Below are positions 29,889 through 40,809 of a stretch of 64,000 nt of DNA, in pieces; position 1 is the stretch's first letter; every line of letters begins with the position of its first letter. Under the pieces are notes generated by a model. The model saw only the letters and a list, made by a program, of their open reading frames with translations, had not been told where the DNA came from and did no database searches. The DNA comes from an uncultured Saccharospirillaceae bacterium (lineage in GTDB: Bacteria > Pseudomonadota > Gammaproteobacteria > Pseudomonadales > Oceanobacteraceae), in contig CANMOZ010000006.1 in the NCBI GenBank assembly GCA_947499545.1, positions 146,612 through 210,611 on the forward strand. The letters run 5' to 3'. The position numbers and the translations under genes are program-made.

Positions 29889-31010
29889 TCAATCCCACAT
29901 ACCCTCTTTCACTAAAGCTTCAATTGCACCAACGCACTTTTCGTTTTCAGCATCAAGGCCTATTGAAATTCTCAAATGATAGGGCATTTCGTAATTCGCT
30001 AAAGGACGAGTAATCACGCCCCTTTTTTCCAAAGATTGGGCAATTTCACCTCCCTTACGCCGACACTCAATGGTGATAAAGTTGCCTCTGGAAGGAATAT
30101 AATGAATACCTAAACGCTTAAATGAAGACTCAAAAAACGTTTTTCCGGATTCATTTTGTGAAATGACGGCCTCTAAATATTCTGCATCTTCCAATGCCAC
30201 AGAGGCCGACTTAAGCGCTATCGCATCAACATTAAAGGGCGGTCGAACTCTATTTAACCAGGCAACCATCTCAGGTGAAGCAACCCCATAGCCAACCCTA
30301 AGTCCAGCAAGCCCAAATGCCTTGGAAAACGTACGTGTCACAATCAAGTTTGGGAACTCATTCAATAATTCAACGCCATTTGGCATATCTTCATTATTCA
30401 CGTACTCAATGTAAGCCTCATCCAACACAACGATAACATGAGCTGGTACTTGTTGCAGAAATGCCAGCAGCTCTGTTTTCGTTATCCAAGTTCCAGTAGG
30501 GTTATTCGGGTTCGTTACAAAAATGACGGCCGTCTGATCATTAATTCGTTTTAAACTTTCAGATAAATCATGGCCGTAGGACTGGGCTGGAACCACCTGG
30601 TGAATAGCACCAAGCGTTTGAGTCAGAATGGGATAAACAGCAAACGCATGTTGAGAATAAAGCGCGGCTTTTCCTGGCCCTAAAAACACCCTTCCAATCA
30701 TGTCAAGCACTTCACAAGAACCATTACCCAAAATAATTTGGCTCTCAGAAACCCCTAAATGTGCTGACAGCTTTGATTTAAAATCGAGGGCATCGTTATC
30801 CGGATAACGATTAATATCCGATAATTCAGCTAAAATGGCTTCTCTAACCTTAGGGCTGCACCCTAACGGATTTTCATTACTGGCCAATTTTACAATTTCA
30901 GAAGGTGCTACACCAATTTCCTTAGCAACTGCTTCTATTGGTTTTCCCGGAAGATAAGGGTGTAGTTCATGAATTTGTGCCTGAATTGTGTTCACCCATG
31001 CTTTTTCCAT
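29889..31010 (-). CDS. hisC: Histidinol-phosphate aminotransferase
   Basis: 373-residue PLP-dependent class I/II aminotransferase. The Schiff-base lysine is in TRTFSKAFGLAGLRVGY and the substrate region is NENPLGCSP. It converts imidazole-acetol phosphate to histidinol phosphate. In this conserved cluster, next to pheA and tyrA, the enzyme may also transaminate aromatic keto acids, as proposed for related HisC2/HisHb proteins. It is 32 bp from tyrA-aroA. Confidence 0.93.
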   Translation of the reverse strand: MEKAWVNTIQAQIHELHPYLPGKPIEAVAKEIGVAPSEIVKLASNENPLGCSPKVREAILAELSDINRYPDNDALDFKSKLSAHLGVSESQIILGNGSCEVLDMIGRVFLGPGKAALYSQHAFAVYPILTQTLGAIHQVVPAQSYGHDLSESLKRINDQTAVIFVTNPNNPTGTWITKTELLAFLQQVPAHVIVVLDEAYIEYVNNEDMPNGVELLNEFPNLIVTRTFSKAFGLAGLRVGYGVASPEMVAWLNRVRPPFNVDAIALKSASVALEDAEYLEAVISQNESGKTFFESSFKRLGIHYIPSRGNFITIECRRKGGEIAQSLEKRGVITRPLANYEMPYHLRISIGLDAENEKCVGAIEALVKEGMWD

Positions 31011-31101
31011 ACGTGCTTACCTTATCAATATCCTTTTCTAAAACAGGAAGTGTCTAGGAGTGGTAGATGACTTGCAACGGACTTACGATTAAGCCCAAAG
31101 A

Positions 31102-31129
31102 CAAGCAGCTCCAGACCGAGAGCTGCTTG
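31102..31129 (-). terminator. Strong hairpin between pheA and hisC
   Basis: CAAGCAGCTC (31102-31111) and GAGCTGCTTG (31120-31129) form a perfect 10-bp stem with an 8-nt loop. It is followed on the minus strand by TCTTTGGG, a poor U-tract. It begins 9 bp after the pheA stop, so partial termination before hisC is likely. Confidence 0.55.
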
Positions 31130-31137
31130 CCTGAATA

Positions 31138-32283
31138 TTAAAGAACTGCCACTGGATAAGAGCCCAATATCCTCATATCAGCAGCTTTAGAGACAATTTC
31201 ATTCAACGCTTGCTGAACGGCTTCATCTTTTTGATGCCCTTTAAAATCGATAAAGAAGACATAAGCCCAACGATCTCTTGCTGGCCGCGTTTCAATCCGA
31301 GTTAAATCAACCCCAAGACGATGAAAAGGTTCGAGCAAATCATGCAAGGCGCCTGGTTCATTTTTCATAGAAACAACAATAGATGTTTTATCATTACCGC
31401 TTGCGAGAACTGGCTCAGTTCCAATCACCAAGAATCTGGTAGAGTTATCAGGGCGATCTTCAATGCTTGGATGCATAATCTCTAACTCATACAACTCTGC
31501 CGCCATTTCACCTGCGATTGCAGCCGAGTTCCACTCGCCCTGGACACGCCTTGCAGCTTCAGCATTACTATTGACGGCTATACGCTCAACATTGGGAAAA
31601 TTTGCATCCAGCCACTTACGGCACTGAGCAAAGGATTGCTGATGCGAATAAATACGTGTAATTTTATCTCTAAGAGTGGTTTTGGATACCAGCAAATTAT
31701 GGTGTATACGCTGCTCCACCTCACCACAGATATGAACATTAGAATCAATAAAGGAATCTAGCGTATGGTTGATTGCTCCTTCCGTTGAATTCTCTACTGG
31801 CACCACACCATAGGACACAGCACGAGCTTCCACTTCTCGGAACACTTCATCAATAGCAGCAAAGGGTTTAGTCGTAACCGCGTGACCAAAATGCTTCATC
31901 GTTGCAGCATGGGTAAAAGTGCCTTCTGGCCCCAAATAAGCAACTTTCAATGGCTCTTCCATCGCCAAACAGGTCGACATTATCTCCCTAAATAAACGCG
32001 CCATATCTTCATCACGAACCGGCCCGGAATTTCGATCCATAATTCGCTGAAGAACGGCCGCCTCTCTCTCTGGGCGATAAAATGCAATAGGTTCTTCTTC
32101 TGGACCTTGCTGTTCCAATCGTTCTGTTTTGACTTGGGCAATTTCAACGGCAAGCGTGGCACGACGATTGATCCTGTCTTGAATTTCAGCATCCAACACA
32201 TCAATTTCTTGCCTTAAAACATCAAGCTTGCTGCCCAATGCGTTCTTGCTCGATTGCTCAGGTGGCTGTTCTGATTCTGCCAT
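31138..32283 (-). CDS. pheA: Chorismate mutase / prephenate dehydratase (P-protein)
   Basis: 381-residue bifunctional enzyme of phenylalanine synthesis. An AroQ-type chorismate mutase helix bundle covers about residues 15-105 (LRQEIDVLDAEI). A prephenate dehydratase domain follows (AYLGPEGTFTHAA, PVENSTEGAINHTLD, and STRFLVIG near its end). The C-terminal ACT domain has the ESRP-like phenylalanine-binding region reading ETRPARDRWAYVFF. No Phe-rich leader peptide fits in the 29-bp gap to serC, so control is probably by allostery. Confidence 0.96.
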   Translation of the reverse strand: MAESEQPPEQSSKNALGSKLDVLRQEIDVLDAEIQDRINRRATLAVEIAQVKTERLEQQGPEEEPIAFYRPEREAAVLQRIMDRNSGPVRDEDMARLFREIMSTCLAMEEPLKVAYLGPEGTFTHAATMKHFGHAVTTKPFAAIDEVFREVEARAVSYGVVPVENSTEGAINHTLDSFIDSNVHICGEVEQRIHHNLLVSKTTLRDKITRIYSHQQSFAQCRKWLDANFPNVERIAVNSNAEAARRVQGEWNSAAIAGEMAAELYELEIMHPSIEDRPDNSTRFLVIGTEPVLASGNDKTSIVVSMKNEPGALHDLLEPFHRLGVDLTRIETRPARDRWAYVFFIDFKGHQKDEAVQQALNEIVSKAADMRILGSYPVAVL

Positions 32284-32312
32284 AACGCTTTCTTACTACC
32301 TTTTTTCAACCC

Positions 32313-33401
32313 TTAAATATGTTGCTGCTTGAACTGTTGCATATACTCAACCAGCGCATCAACAGCTTCTTCGGGAACTGCATTGTATAAGCTTGCACGC
32401 ATCCCACCCACACTTCGGTGGCCTTTTAGATTTAACAGATTACGCTTATTTGCGCCATCCAAAAAGGCCGTTTCAAGTGCTTTATCTGGCAAGGTGAAAG
32501 GAATATTCATTTTTGATCGATGATGAACTTCAATAGGGTTTCTATAAAACTCACTTTGATCAATGTAGGAATAGAGCTTCTTCGCCTTGGCAGCATTAAT
32601 TGCTTCCATAGCCGTAACACCGCCTTGAGCTAAAAGCCACTCAAACACCAATCCACTCAAGTACCAAGCAAAGGTAGGCGGTGTATTCAGCATAGAAGAG
32701 GCTTGATCAACCGCTCGATAATTAAACACTTCAGGCAAATGCCCACTGGCAGTTGTCGATTCCAGCAATGCACGTTTCACAATCACCAAACACAGTCCAG
32801 AAGGACCAATATTTTTCTGAGCGCCCGCATAAATCAAGTCGAACTTAGACACGTCTAAAGCACTTGAAAGAATTGAGGATGAAAAGTCCGCGACTAAGGG
32901 CATTCCCTGGGTATCAGGAATATAATCAAATTCAACACCCCCAATGGTTTCATTAGGCGTATAGTGGACATAATCGAATTTCGAACTTAAATCCAATTCT
33001 TCTTGGTAAGGTGCTCTGCTATAACCTTGACCCTGAGTAGAAGCGATAACCTCGACATCCGTAAATTGTCGCGCTACTTCAATCGCTTTAGAAGACCAAT
33101 GGCCTGAATCAATATAAGCAGCACGGCCAAAGCCTCTTTGAAGATTCAGAGGAATAAAACTAAATTGAGCCGTTGCACCGCCTTGCATGAACAAAACAGC
33201 GTAATCTTGAGAAATATTCAGAAGCCGTCTTAAATTGTGCTCGGCAGTTTCCGCCACTTCAATAAAAGGCGCACTCCGATGACTGATTTCCATGACAGAA
33301 ACACCTATGGCATTCCAGTCCAATAACTCCTGCTGTGCCCGCTCTAGAACCGCTGTCGGCAGTGACGCCGGACCTGCACAGAAATTGAAAGCTCGCGACA
33401 T
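32313..33401 (-). CDS. serC: Phosphoserine aminotransferase
   Basis: 362-residue PLP enzyme that makes 3-phosphoserine and also acts in pyridoxal phosphate synthesis. It begins MSRAFNFCAGPASLP, the family start. The PLP lysine is in YAGAQKNIGPSG. It lies between gyrA and pheA, a standard neighbourhood. Confidence 0.97.
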   Translation of the reverse strand: MSRAFNFCAGPASLPTAVLERAQQELLDWNAIGVSVMEISHRSAPFIEVAETAEHNLRRLLNISQDYAVLFMQGGATAQFSFIPLNLQRGFGRAAYIDSGHWSSKAIEVARQFTDVEVIASTQGQGYSRAPYQEELDLSSKFDYVHYTPNETIGGVEFDYIPDTQGMPLVADFSSSILSSALDVSKFDLIYAGAQKNIGPSGLCLVIVKRALLESTTASGHLPEVFNYRAVDQASSMLNTPPTFAWYLSGLVFEWLLAQGGVTAMEAINAAKAKKLYSYIDQSEFYRNPIEVHHRSKMNIPFTLPDKALETAFLDGANKRNLLNLKGHRSVGGMRASLYNAVPEEAVDALVEYMQQFKQQHI

Positions 33402-33459
33402 ATTTTTCGGCCTAACAACTCATCAATCTTTGAATAAATAGCCATCATTAACAACTAAA

Positions 33460-33481
33460 AAGTGCGGTAAAAACCGCACTT
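33460..33481 (-). terminator. Intrinsic terminator of gyrA
   Basis: AAGTGCGG and CCGCACTT form an 8-bp stem with a 6-nt loop. On the minus strand the stem runs directly into TTTAG, giving a T5 tract. It lies 8 bp after the gyrA stop and ahead of serC. Confidence 0.8.
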
Positions 33482-33489
33482 CTAAGCCA

Positions 33490-36048
33490 TTACTCTTCTT
33501 CAAGTTCTTCGTCGTCTTCAGTGTCACTGATGGGTTCAACCCCCACCAATTTTTCATTTTGACCCAGGCGAATCAACGTCACACCTTGGGTGTTACGCCC
33601 AAGCACCGACACTTCCTGAGATCGCGTTCTGACTAAAGTACCTTGATCTGAAATGAGCATCATCTCTTCGCCATCACGGATCTGAATAGCACCAACCATG
33701 TCTCCGTTTCTCTCGGTGACCTGCATGGCAATAACACCTTGTACGCCACGTCCTTTTACAGGGAAATCTCCAACCAGGGTACGCTTGCCGTATCCATTAG
33801 TACTGGCGGTCAAGATACTGCTGTCTTCATCAGGAATAATGAGAGAGATCACTCTCTGGTCACCCAACAACCTCATACCACGAACCCCGCGGGCGGTTCT
33901 GCCCATAGCTCGTACTTCGCTTTCTTTAAATCGTACGGCTTTACCGGCGCTGCTAAAGAGCATGACGTCTTGGTGCCCATCAGTCACGGCTGCCCCAATC
34001 AAGTGATCGCCATTTTCTAGCTCACAAGCAATTAGGCCTGTTGAACGACGTCTTGAAAAAGCAGACAATTGCGTTTTCTTAACGGTTCCTTTAGCTGTTG
34101 CCATCAAGATGAAGTGTTCATCCGTAAATTCATTTATCGGTAGAATGGTTGTAATTCTCTCGCCCTCTTCAAGCGGGAGTAGATTTACAATGGGGCGTCC
34201 CTTCGATTGGCGACTCGCTTGTGGAATCTCATACACCGTTAGCCAGTAAACTTTGCCCCAGTTTGTGAAACACAAAATGGTCGCGTGTGTATTAGCAATC
34301 AACAAGTGCTCGATAAAGTCTTCATCTTTAACGCTGGCGGCAGCCTTACCTCGCCCACCACGACGCTGTGCTCGATAATCCGTAAGCGGTTGCGTTTTCG
34401 CATAACCACTATGGGATAAAGTTACCACCATGTCTTCTTCGGCAATGAGATCCGCCATGGTTAAATCTAAAGCTGATGAAATAATTTCTGTTCTACGCTC
34501 ATCACCAAATTCTTCTCGGACTTCATTCAACTCTTCTTTAATGACTTCCATTAAGCGTTCGGGGCTTCCCAGGATCCCTAAATACTCGGCGATTTCTGCA
34601 ACTTTCTCGGCGTATTCAGCCAATAGTTTGTCATGCTCCAGCCCAGTAAGCTTTTGCAGCCTAAGATCCAAAATTGCCTGAGCTTGATCAGGAGAAAGGT
34701 GGTAAACGCCTTCTTTGATTCCAAATTCAGGAGGCAACTCTTCCGGTCGACAAGCCTGCTCTCCTGCTTTTTCAAGCATTGCAAAGACCTGATCACCCGG
34801 CTTCCAGGCTTGAGCCATCAAACGTTCTTTTGCTTCAGCTGTATTCGTTGAGGCTTTAATCAACTGAATCACAGGGTCCACATTTGCTAACGCAATGGCT
34901 AAGCCTTCTAAAATATGCCCACGCTGTCTCGCCTTTTTTAACTCATATATGGTTCTTCTCGTAACAACTTCACGACGATGCTTAACAAAGGCTTCTAAAA
35001 GCTGCTTGAGATTTAATACCTTAGGCTGACCGTCGACCAATGCAACGCAGTTAATCCCAAACACTGTTTCCATTTGTGTCTGAGCAAAAAGATTGTTCAG
35101 CACAACCTCTGGCATCTCACCACGACGAAGTTCGATGACGACGCGCATACCGTCTTTATCGGATTCGTCTCTTAATTCAGTTATACCCTCAATTTTTTTC
35201 TCTTTAACAAGCTCTGCAATTTTTTCAATCAGACGGGCTTTGTTCACCTGATAAGGTAGCTCCGTCACCACAATGGATTCTTTGCTACTGCGATCATCCA
35301 TTTCAAAGTGGTGACGAGCACGCAGGCGAATTCGACCACGCCCTGTCCGATAAGCCTCAACAATACCAGCACGCCCATTGATAAACCCTGCCGTGGGAAA
35401 GTCTGGGCCAGGGATGTGAGTCATCAACTCATCTATCGTCAACTCTGGGTTTTCAATCAAGGCTAAACAACCTGAAATGACCTCATTCAGATTGTGAGGC
35501 GGGATATTGGTTGCCATGCCCACTGCGATACCTGACGCACCATTTGCTAAAAGATGCGGAACTCTGGTCGGCAAAACGTCTGGGATTTCTTCAGTGCCAT
35601 CGTAGTTTGGAACAAAATCGACGGTTTCTTTGTCGATGTCAGCCAGTAACATATGGCTGATTTTTGACATCCGCACTTCCGTATAACGCATGGCTGCTGC
35701 AGAGTCACCGTCTATCGAGCCGAAGTTGCCCTGACCATCCACCAACATGTAACGCATTGAAAAAGGCTGCGCCATACGTACGATCGTATCGTAAACCGCT
35801 TGGTCACCATGTGGGTGAAATTTACCAATGACGTCACCCACGACACGGGCAGATTTTTTGTAGGCTTTATTCCAATCATTGCCCAGCAAATTCATAGCAT
35901 GCAGGACACGACGGTGCACCGGCTTTAAACCGTCACGCACATCCGGTAACGCACGCCCTACGATGACGCTCATGGCGTAATCTAAGTAGGACTGTTTGAG
36001 CTCATCCTCAATATTGACGGGCAATATCTCTTTGGCTAAGTCACCCAT
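33490..36048 (-). CDS. gyrA: DNA gyrase subunit A
   Basis: 852 residues. N-terminal breakage-reunion domain with the catalytic Tyr in [11 protein letters not shown], then the C-terminal DNA-wrapping domain with the GyrA box QRRGGRGK. In the quinolone-resistance region the sequence is [13 protein letters not shown]: residue 83 is Gln, where E. coli has Ser and Pseudomonas Thr, while Asp87 is kept. Position 83 substitutions often reduce fluoroquinolone binding. The C-terminus is acidic, as usual. Confidence 0.98.
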   Translation of the reverse strand: MGDLAKEILPVNIEDELKQSYLDYAMSVIVGRALPDVRDGLKPVHRRVLHAMNLLGNDWNKAYKKSARVVGDVIGKFHPHGDQAVYDTIVRMAQPFSMRYMLVDGQGNFGSIDGDSAAAMRYTEVRMSKISHMLLADIDKETVDFVPNYDGTEEIPDVLPTRVPHLLANGASGIAVGMATNIPPHNLNEVISGCLALIENPELTIDELMTHIPGPDFPTAGFINGRAGIVEAYRTGRGRIRLRARHHFEMDDRSSKESIVVTELPYQVNKARLIEKIAELVKEKKIEGITELRDESDKDGMRVVIELRRGEMPEVVLNNLFAQTQMETVFGINCVALVDGQPKVLNLKQLLEAFVKHRREVVTRRTIYELKKARQRGHILEGLAIALANVDPVIQLIKASTNTAEAKERLMAQAWKPGDQVFAMLEKAGEQACRPEELPPEFGIKEGVYHLSPDQAQAILDLRLQKLTGLEHDKLLAEYAEKVAEIAEYLGILGSPERLMEVIKEELNEVREEFGDERRTEIISSALDLTMADLIAEEDMVVTLSHSGYAKTQPLTDYRAQRRGGRGKAAASVKDEDFIEHLLIANTHATILCFTNWGKVYWLTVYEIPQASRQSKGRPIVNLLPLEEGERITTILPINEFTDEHFILMATAKGTVKKTQLSAFSRRRSTGLIACELENGDHLIGAAVTDGHQDVMLFSSAGKAVRFKESEVRAMGRTARGVRGMRLLGDQRVISLIIPDEDSSILTASTNGYGKRTLVGDFPVKGRGVQGVIAMQVTERNGDMVGAIQIRDGEEMMLISDQGTLVRTRSQEVSVLGRNTQGVTLIRLGQNEKLVGVEPISDTEDDEELEEE

Positions 36049-36298
36049 AGGAGTTAGGTATCCTTGTTCGCTTTCAATTCAGCCCGGTTTTCGGCCCACT
36101 CAACTGGCAACAAGTTGCCCTGTTTCGCCTAGTCACCACCACTGACTCGAGTAAAAAATGCTTCTTGAGAGTCGTTTGACTTAGAATCGGCCAATCATAC
36201 CATAAATCAAAGGGATACCCAGCCTTAGGATGTGACTTGTCTGGAGTTGCCGTTATACTCTCTTCCTCGAATTCCAACATAGGGCAAAGGAACATACC

Positions 36299-37618
36299 AT
36301 GAAGCAGGTAGATACCCTTATTTCGGCTCGCTGGGTGCTGACCGTCGAAGACAATCAGCCGTTAGAACACCATAGCGTGGCCATTCATGAAGGGAAAATC
36401 GTCGATATCCTTCCCTCCTCAACTGCCCATGATCAGTACACAGCGAAAGAACACCACCAGCTCAATGATCATATGCTGATGCCAGGGTTTGTGAACTTGC
36501 ATGGGCACGCTCCAATGACGCTCTTTCGAGGGCTCGCTGACGATCTTCCTCTCATGACATGGTTAAACGACCACATCTGGCCAGCAGAAGGCCAATGCAT
36601 GAGCCCAGATTTCGTAGCGGATGGAACCGAGCTTGCGGCCGCAGAAATGATTCGATCAGGCACAACAGCCTATTGTGATCATTATTTTTTCTGTGAAAGC
36701 TCAGCCGAAACGGCAGACCGTCTTGGGTTACGTGCTCGCTTTTACCCTTGCACACTCGAATTCCCTACCCCTCACGGGAGTTGCGCTAGCGATTACCTTA
36801 AGAAAAATGAGGCGCTCTTCAAACGCTATGAGTCAAATTCGCTTATTTCTGTAGGCTTTGGTCCGCACGCCCCCTACACCGTCAATGACGATTCCTTCCG
36901 AGAAATGGTTCAAATGGCGAAAGGGCTTGGCGCCTCTATACAAATCCATTTACACGAAACAGCTCACGAAGTGAATGAAAGCCTAGAAAAATTCAAAAAA
37001 CGCCCCTCTGAGCGCCTTGCGGAACTGGGCGTTTTTGATTGCGCACCTTTTCAAGCCGTTCACGTCACTCAGGTTGAAGATGTCGATATTGAACTCTTCA
37101 AAGCACACAATGTGTTCGTGGTTCACTGCCCAGAGTCAAACCTAAAGCTAGCGAGTGGTTTCTGCCCTGTCGATCGATTACAAAAAGCGGGCGTTTCCGT
37201 CTGTTTAGGCACAGACGGTGCTGCGTCCAACAATGATCTAGATATGCTAGGCGAGATGAGAACTGCAGCAATGCTCGCAAAAGCTGTGGGCAACAACGCC
37301 GAAGCACTGCCAGCCTTTGAAGCCATCAAAATGGCAACCCTAACAGGCGCAAGGGCGCTTGGTTTGGAAGACAAAATAGGTTCTATTAAAGCCGGGAAAG
37401 AAGCTGACCTCATCGCCATTGACTTCAGTCAAATTGAATCCCAACCCCTGTACGACCCTGTCTCTCATCTAGTGTATTGCACAACCGCTGACAAAGTTTC
37501 GCACACTTGGATACAAGGGAATCTGAAAATGGCCAACAGAGTGCTAACCGATATTGACTCAGAAGCCTTAAAAGCTAAGGTCTCAAACTGGCGTTCAAAA
37601 GTACTCAATCGAGCATAA
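36299..37618 (+). CDS. mtaD: 5-methylthioadenosine/S-adenosylhomocysteine deaminase-family amidohydrolase
   Basis: 439-residue TRZ/ATZ-family amidohydrolase with a single metal site: HGHAPMTLFRG, then HLHETAHE and CLGTDGAASNND. It probably deaminates methylthioadenosine or S-adenosylhomocysteine, as the Pseudomonas homologue next to ubiG does. AAGG precedes the ATG. It is divergent from gyrA and leads the mtaD-ubiG-mupP group. SAH removal would support the methyltransferase UbiG, a plausible reason for the conserved linkage (inference). Confidence 0.88.
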   Translation: MKQVDTLISARWVLTVEDNQPLEHHSVAIHEGKIVDILPSSTAHDQYTAKEHHQLNDHMLMPGFVNLHGHAPMTLFRGLADDLPLMTWLNDHIWPAEGQCMSPDFVADGTELAAAEMIRSGTTAYCDHYFFCESSAETADRLGLRARFYPCTLEFPTPHGSCASDYLKKNEALFKRYESNSLISVGFGPHAPYTVNDDSFREMVQMAKGLGASIQIHLHETAHEVNESLEKFKKRPSERLAELGVFDCAPFQAVHVTQVEDVDIELFKAHNVFVVHCPESNLKLASGFCPVDRLQKAGVSVCLGTDGAASNNDLDMLGEMRTAAMLAKAVGNNAEALPAFEAIKMATLTGARALGLEDKIGSIKAGKEADLIAIDFSQIESQPLYDPVSHLVYCTTADKVSHTWIQGNLKMANRVLTDIDSEALKAKVSNWRSKVLNRA

Positions 37619-37685
37619 GCTCATTGTTAAACTTTCTTTCAAAAGAGTAAGATAGACCTAGAAAGTTGGACCTAAGGCAGTGGCA

Positions 37686-38438
37686 ATGAACGACATGACA
37701 GACAATAAAGCCCTCAATGTAGATGCCGCAGAGGTGGCTAAATTTGAAGCGCTCGCTTCTCGTTGGTGGGATCCGGAGTCTGAGTTCAAGCCACTGCACG
37801 CGATCAACCCTTTAAGATGCGGCTATATAGAGCGTCAGACTTCGCTTGCAGGAAAATCCGTTCTAGATGTTGGTTGTGGCGGCGGCATCCTAACCGAAGC
37901 GATGGCAAAACGTGGCGCAAGTTGCACCGGTATAGACATGGGAGAAATGCCGCTTAAAATCGCCGAACTCCATGCCCTAGAGTCCAATTTAAATCAAATC
38001 CAATACAAAAAAACGCCCGTTGAAGTTTTAGCCAAGGAGCAACCCGAGTCATTTGATGTTGTGACTTGCATGGAAATGCTCGAACACGTGCCCGACCCTC
38101 ACTCTGTTGTAAAGGCCTGCGCACAACTCGTCAAACCAGGCGGTCAGATTTTCTTTTCAACCCTCAACCGCAACCCGAAGTCTTATTTATTTGCAATTGT
38201 AGGAGCAGAATATTTATTGAAACTCTTACCAAAGGGCACTCACGATTACAAAAAATTCATCAAGCCATCCGAACTGGCTGCTTCAATCCGTCAATGCGGC
38301 CTCAAGCTAACCGATATAACCGGTATGACTTACAACCCCATCACTCAAGACTACAAGCTGTCTCAGGACGTAGATGTCAATTACCTCGTTGCTGCCCACA
38401 AGCCCCTATCCAATGAGAAGGCAAAAGCAATTCAATGA
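37686..38438 (+). CDS. ubiG: Ubiquinone biosynthesis O-methyltransferase
   Basis: Class I SAM-dependent methyltransferase for two O-methylations in ubiquinone synthesis. The SAM loop is [13 protein letters not shown], followed by [23 protein letters not shown] near the N-terminus is the UbiG hallmark. The ATG at 37686 is chosen over a GTG two codons upstream, with AAGG 8 nt before it. It overlaps mupP by 4 bp (ATGA). Confidence 0.95.
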   Translation: MNDMTDNKALNVDAAEVAKFEALASRWWDPESEFKPLHAINPLRCGYIERQTSLAGKSVLDVGCGGGILTEAMAKRGASCTGIDMGEMPLKIAELHALESNLNQIQYKKTPVEVLAKEQPESFDVVTCMEMLEHVPDPHSVVKACAQLVKPGGQIFFSTLNRNPKSYLFAIVGAEYLLKLLPKGTHDYKKFIKPSELAASIRQCGLKLTDITGMTYNPITQDYKLSQDVDVNYLVAAHKPLSNEKAKAIQ

Positions 38439-39112
38439 AGGCTATATTATTTGATTTAGACGGCACACTGATTGACACCGCACCGGACTTAGCTCGCGTC
38501 CTCAACGAGCTAAGACTGAAAAACGAGTTACCCGAATTACCTTACAAGGATATCCGTGAACAAGTTTCAGAAGGCGCTCTAGCATTAATCCGCCTAGGGT
38601 TTGATATCAATGCTGATCACCCTCAGTACCCACAATTAAGGAGCGAACTGCTCAGCCGATATGAAGCAAGCATCTGTGAGGCTTCGGTTCTTTTTCCTGG
38701 ATTGCTATCTGCTCTTGAAAGCGCCGAGGCAAACAATGTGCCCTGGGGTATCGTTACCAACAAACCAAGACACCTTTCTGAGCGCTTGCTCAATAAAATG
38801 AAGTTATCCAAACGCTGCAGTGTCTTGGTTTGCCCGGAAGACGTCCAAGAAAAAAAACCTGCTCCCGAACCACTGATTAAAGCGGCAGAAACCCTAAACC
38901 TACAATGCGAAGACATCGTTTATGTGGGTGACCATGCGAGAGACATTGAAGCGGCTAAAGCGGCTAACATGATCAGCGTTGCAGTTGATTACGGTTACTT
39001 GCTACCTGATGACAACAGCCTACTCTGGGGAGCTGATTTCCACTTTAAATCAAGTCACGACCTTTCAAACTGGATCCAACAAAAGCTGGATCAATCACAG
39101 GCGACTCTTTAG
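38435..39112 (+). CDS. mupP: HAD phosphatase, probable N-acetylmuramic acid 6-phosphate phosphatase
   Basis: 225-residue HAD-family phosphatase: motif [14 protein letters not shown], motif II VTNKP, the lysine of motif III in KPAPEP and motif [12 protein letters not shown]. The Gph-like family is broad, but the position directly after ubiG matches Pseudomonas mupP, which acts in the AmgK/MurU peptidoglycan recycling bypass. AmgK and MurU are not in the window. Phosphoglycolate phosphatase is the alternative. Confidence 0.8.
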   Translation: MKAILFDLDGTLIDTAPDLARVLNELRLKNELPELPYKDIREQVSEGALALIRLGFDINADHPQYPQLRSELLSRYEASICEASVLFPGLLSALESAEANNVPWGIVTNKPRHLSERLLNKMKLSKRCSVLVCPEDVQEKKPAPEPLIKAAETLNLQCEDIVYVGDHARDIEAAKAANMISVAVDYGYLLPDDNSLLWGADFHFKSSHDLSNWIQQKLDQSQATL

Positions 39113-39137
39113 TTTTCCCGCGCCGTATGACTGATGA

Positions 39138-39959
39138 TCACCAATCAAATACGCGCTCGGCGTTTGCGGTTGTTTGCATAATCACTTGCTCAACGGAAGC
39201 CTCTTTTACTTCCGCCACTTTCTTCGCAATAAAGGGCAAATACTTTGGCTCATTAGTCTTCCCGCGATAAGGGACAGGAGTGAGATAGGGCGCATCTGTT
39301 TCAAGCAGTATTCGATCCAGAGGCGTCTCTGCCAATACGGCTCTTACATTCTCAGCCTTATTAAAGGTGATAATGCCGTTAAACCCCAAGCAAAACCCTA
39401 AATCGAGCGCCGTCTCTGCTAACGTCATCCCTGCCGTAAAGCTATGAATGACCCCTTTCGATCGCATGAGCGGCGCCATATTTTTTAAAATGGAAATCGT
39501 ATCTTCATCTGCATCTCTAGCATGAATAACGACAGGTAAATTAATGTCTATGGCAATTTGTAACTGGCGCTCAAACACTTCTCGTTGAATAGTCGGATCA
39601 GAGTGATCGTAGTAGTAATCCAAACCGATTTCACCAACCGCTCTAAGCCTGGAATTTTTATGCTGTTGATCTTCCGTCAATGCCGCACGAATTTCAGCAT
39701 CAACATTCTCACTGTAGTCTTTAGCTTCATGAGGATGAATGCCTTGGGTACCGTACACATCGGCATAATTGGCTGCCAAACTCCTTACTATTGAAAGGTT
39801 TTCAGGACTCACAGAGATGGTTAGAATTCGGCTGATACCCACCGAACGGGCTTGATCCAGCACACCTGCTAGCTCATCGGCTTCCAAATAATCCAGATGG
39901 CAATGCGTTTCGTGAATAGGGTATCCATACTGTGGGATTTCGGGCTTTGCTTTTCCCAT
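39138..39959 (-). CDS. TatD-family metal-dependent hydrolase
   Basis: 273-residue TIM-barrel hydrolase with HETHCHLDYL, GEIGLDYYYD, HARDADED and LETDAPYLTP, all metal-binding motifs of the TatD DNase family. The ATG at 39959 gives a normal family length; the TTG at 40025 adds 22 residues not seen in relatives. It is convergent with mupP, 25 bp apart. Family members act as 3'-5' exonucleases or on other phosphoesters; the subgroup is not resolved. Confidence 0.85.
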   Translation of the reverse strand: MGKAKPEIPQYGYPIHETHCHLDYLEADELAGVLDQARSVGISRILTISVSPENLSIVRSLAANYADVYGTQGIHPHEAKDYSENVDAEIRAALTEDQQHKNSRLRAVGEIGLDYYYDHSDPTIQREVFERQLQIAIDINLPVVIHARDADEDTISILKNMAPLMRSKGVIHSFTAGMTLAETALDLGFCLGFNGIITFNKAENVRAVLAETPLDRILLETDAPYLTPVPYRGKTNEPKYLPFIAKKVAEVKEASVEQVIMQTTANAERVFDW

Positions 39960-40148
39960 ATGAAGCGGCTCTCTCAGGTATTCTTGTTGTGGCCATTCTA
40001 GCAAATTCTGATCTAAGTACGCCAAAAACTCTTATTTAAGGTAAACTCCAAGGCTTAGGAAAGTCTCATACAGTCAGATCTCAGCATACTCTGTAACTGA
40101 TTGCTTACTTGGGTTCTACTAACCACCCTAAAGAAAAAAGGTGTCATC

Positions 40149-40790
40149 ATGGATTTGGAAGATATTCGCCGAGATTATCAAATAGGTGCTCTTGATATTG
40201 ATGATTTAAAAACCAACCCTATTAATCAATTTGAGCATTGGTTTAACCAGGCACTATCGGCCTCTTTGTCAACCGACCCAACCGCCATGACCCTTTCAAC
40301 CGTAGACGCCCAGTCACGTCCCTTCAGTCGAACCGTACTCTTAAAGGGCTTCGATGAGCACGGGTTTGTTTTTTACACAAACTACGAAAGCCGAAAAGCT
40401 AGGCATATTGAGTCAAACCCCCAAGTGTGTTTACAATTTACCTGGCTTCCTCTTGAACGCCAAGTCCTGATTAACGGTCAAGCAGAAAAGCTCAGCTTAT
40501 CTGAATCAGCCAAATACTTTCAGAAACGCCCCAGGGAAAGCCAGTTAGCGGCTTGGGCATCGCAGCAAAGTCGCGGCATCTCAACAAGAGCCCTGTTAGA
40601 CGAAGCTTTCCAAAGCATGAAGCGTAAGTTTTCACAGGGCGAAATACCCCTTCCACCCTTTTGGGGAGGGATTCGAGTCAGACCTACTCAAATGGAGTTT
40701 TGGCAGGGTCGCTCAAATAGGCTACATGATCGTTTTGTCTATTCTAAAGATACCCACGATCAATGGTCGATAGAACGCTGGCAACCTTGA
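40149..40790 (+). CDS. pdxH: Pyridoxamine 5'-phosphate oxidase
   Basis: FMN enzyme that makes pyridoxal 5'-phosphate. 213 residues with VLLKGFDEHGFVFYTNYESRK and the C-terminal FWQGRSNRLHDR signature. AAGG lies 7 nt before the ATG at 40149; the longer in-frame reading from 40101 adds 16 residues that do not resemble the family. dgkA follows after 19 bp. Confidence 0.95.
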   Translation: MDLEDIRRDYQIGALDIDDLKTNPINQFEHWFNQALSASLSTDPTAMTLSTVDAQSRPFSRTVLLKGFDEHGFVFYTNYESRKARHIESNPQVCLQFTWLPLERQVLINGQAEKLSLSESAKYFQKRPRESQLAAWASQQSRGISTRALLDEAFQSMKRKFSQGEIPLPPFWGGIRVRPTQMEFWQGRSNRLHDRFVYSKDTHDQWSIERWQP

Positions 40791-40809
40791 ACAACAGGCT
40801 CGACCCAAT

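Noticed and set aside
40101-40148. Longer pdxH start
   Set aside because: The extra 16 residues are unlike the family and have no ribosome-binding site, whereas 40149 has AAGG.
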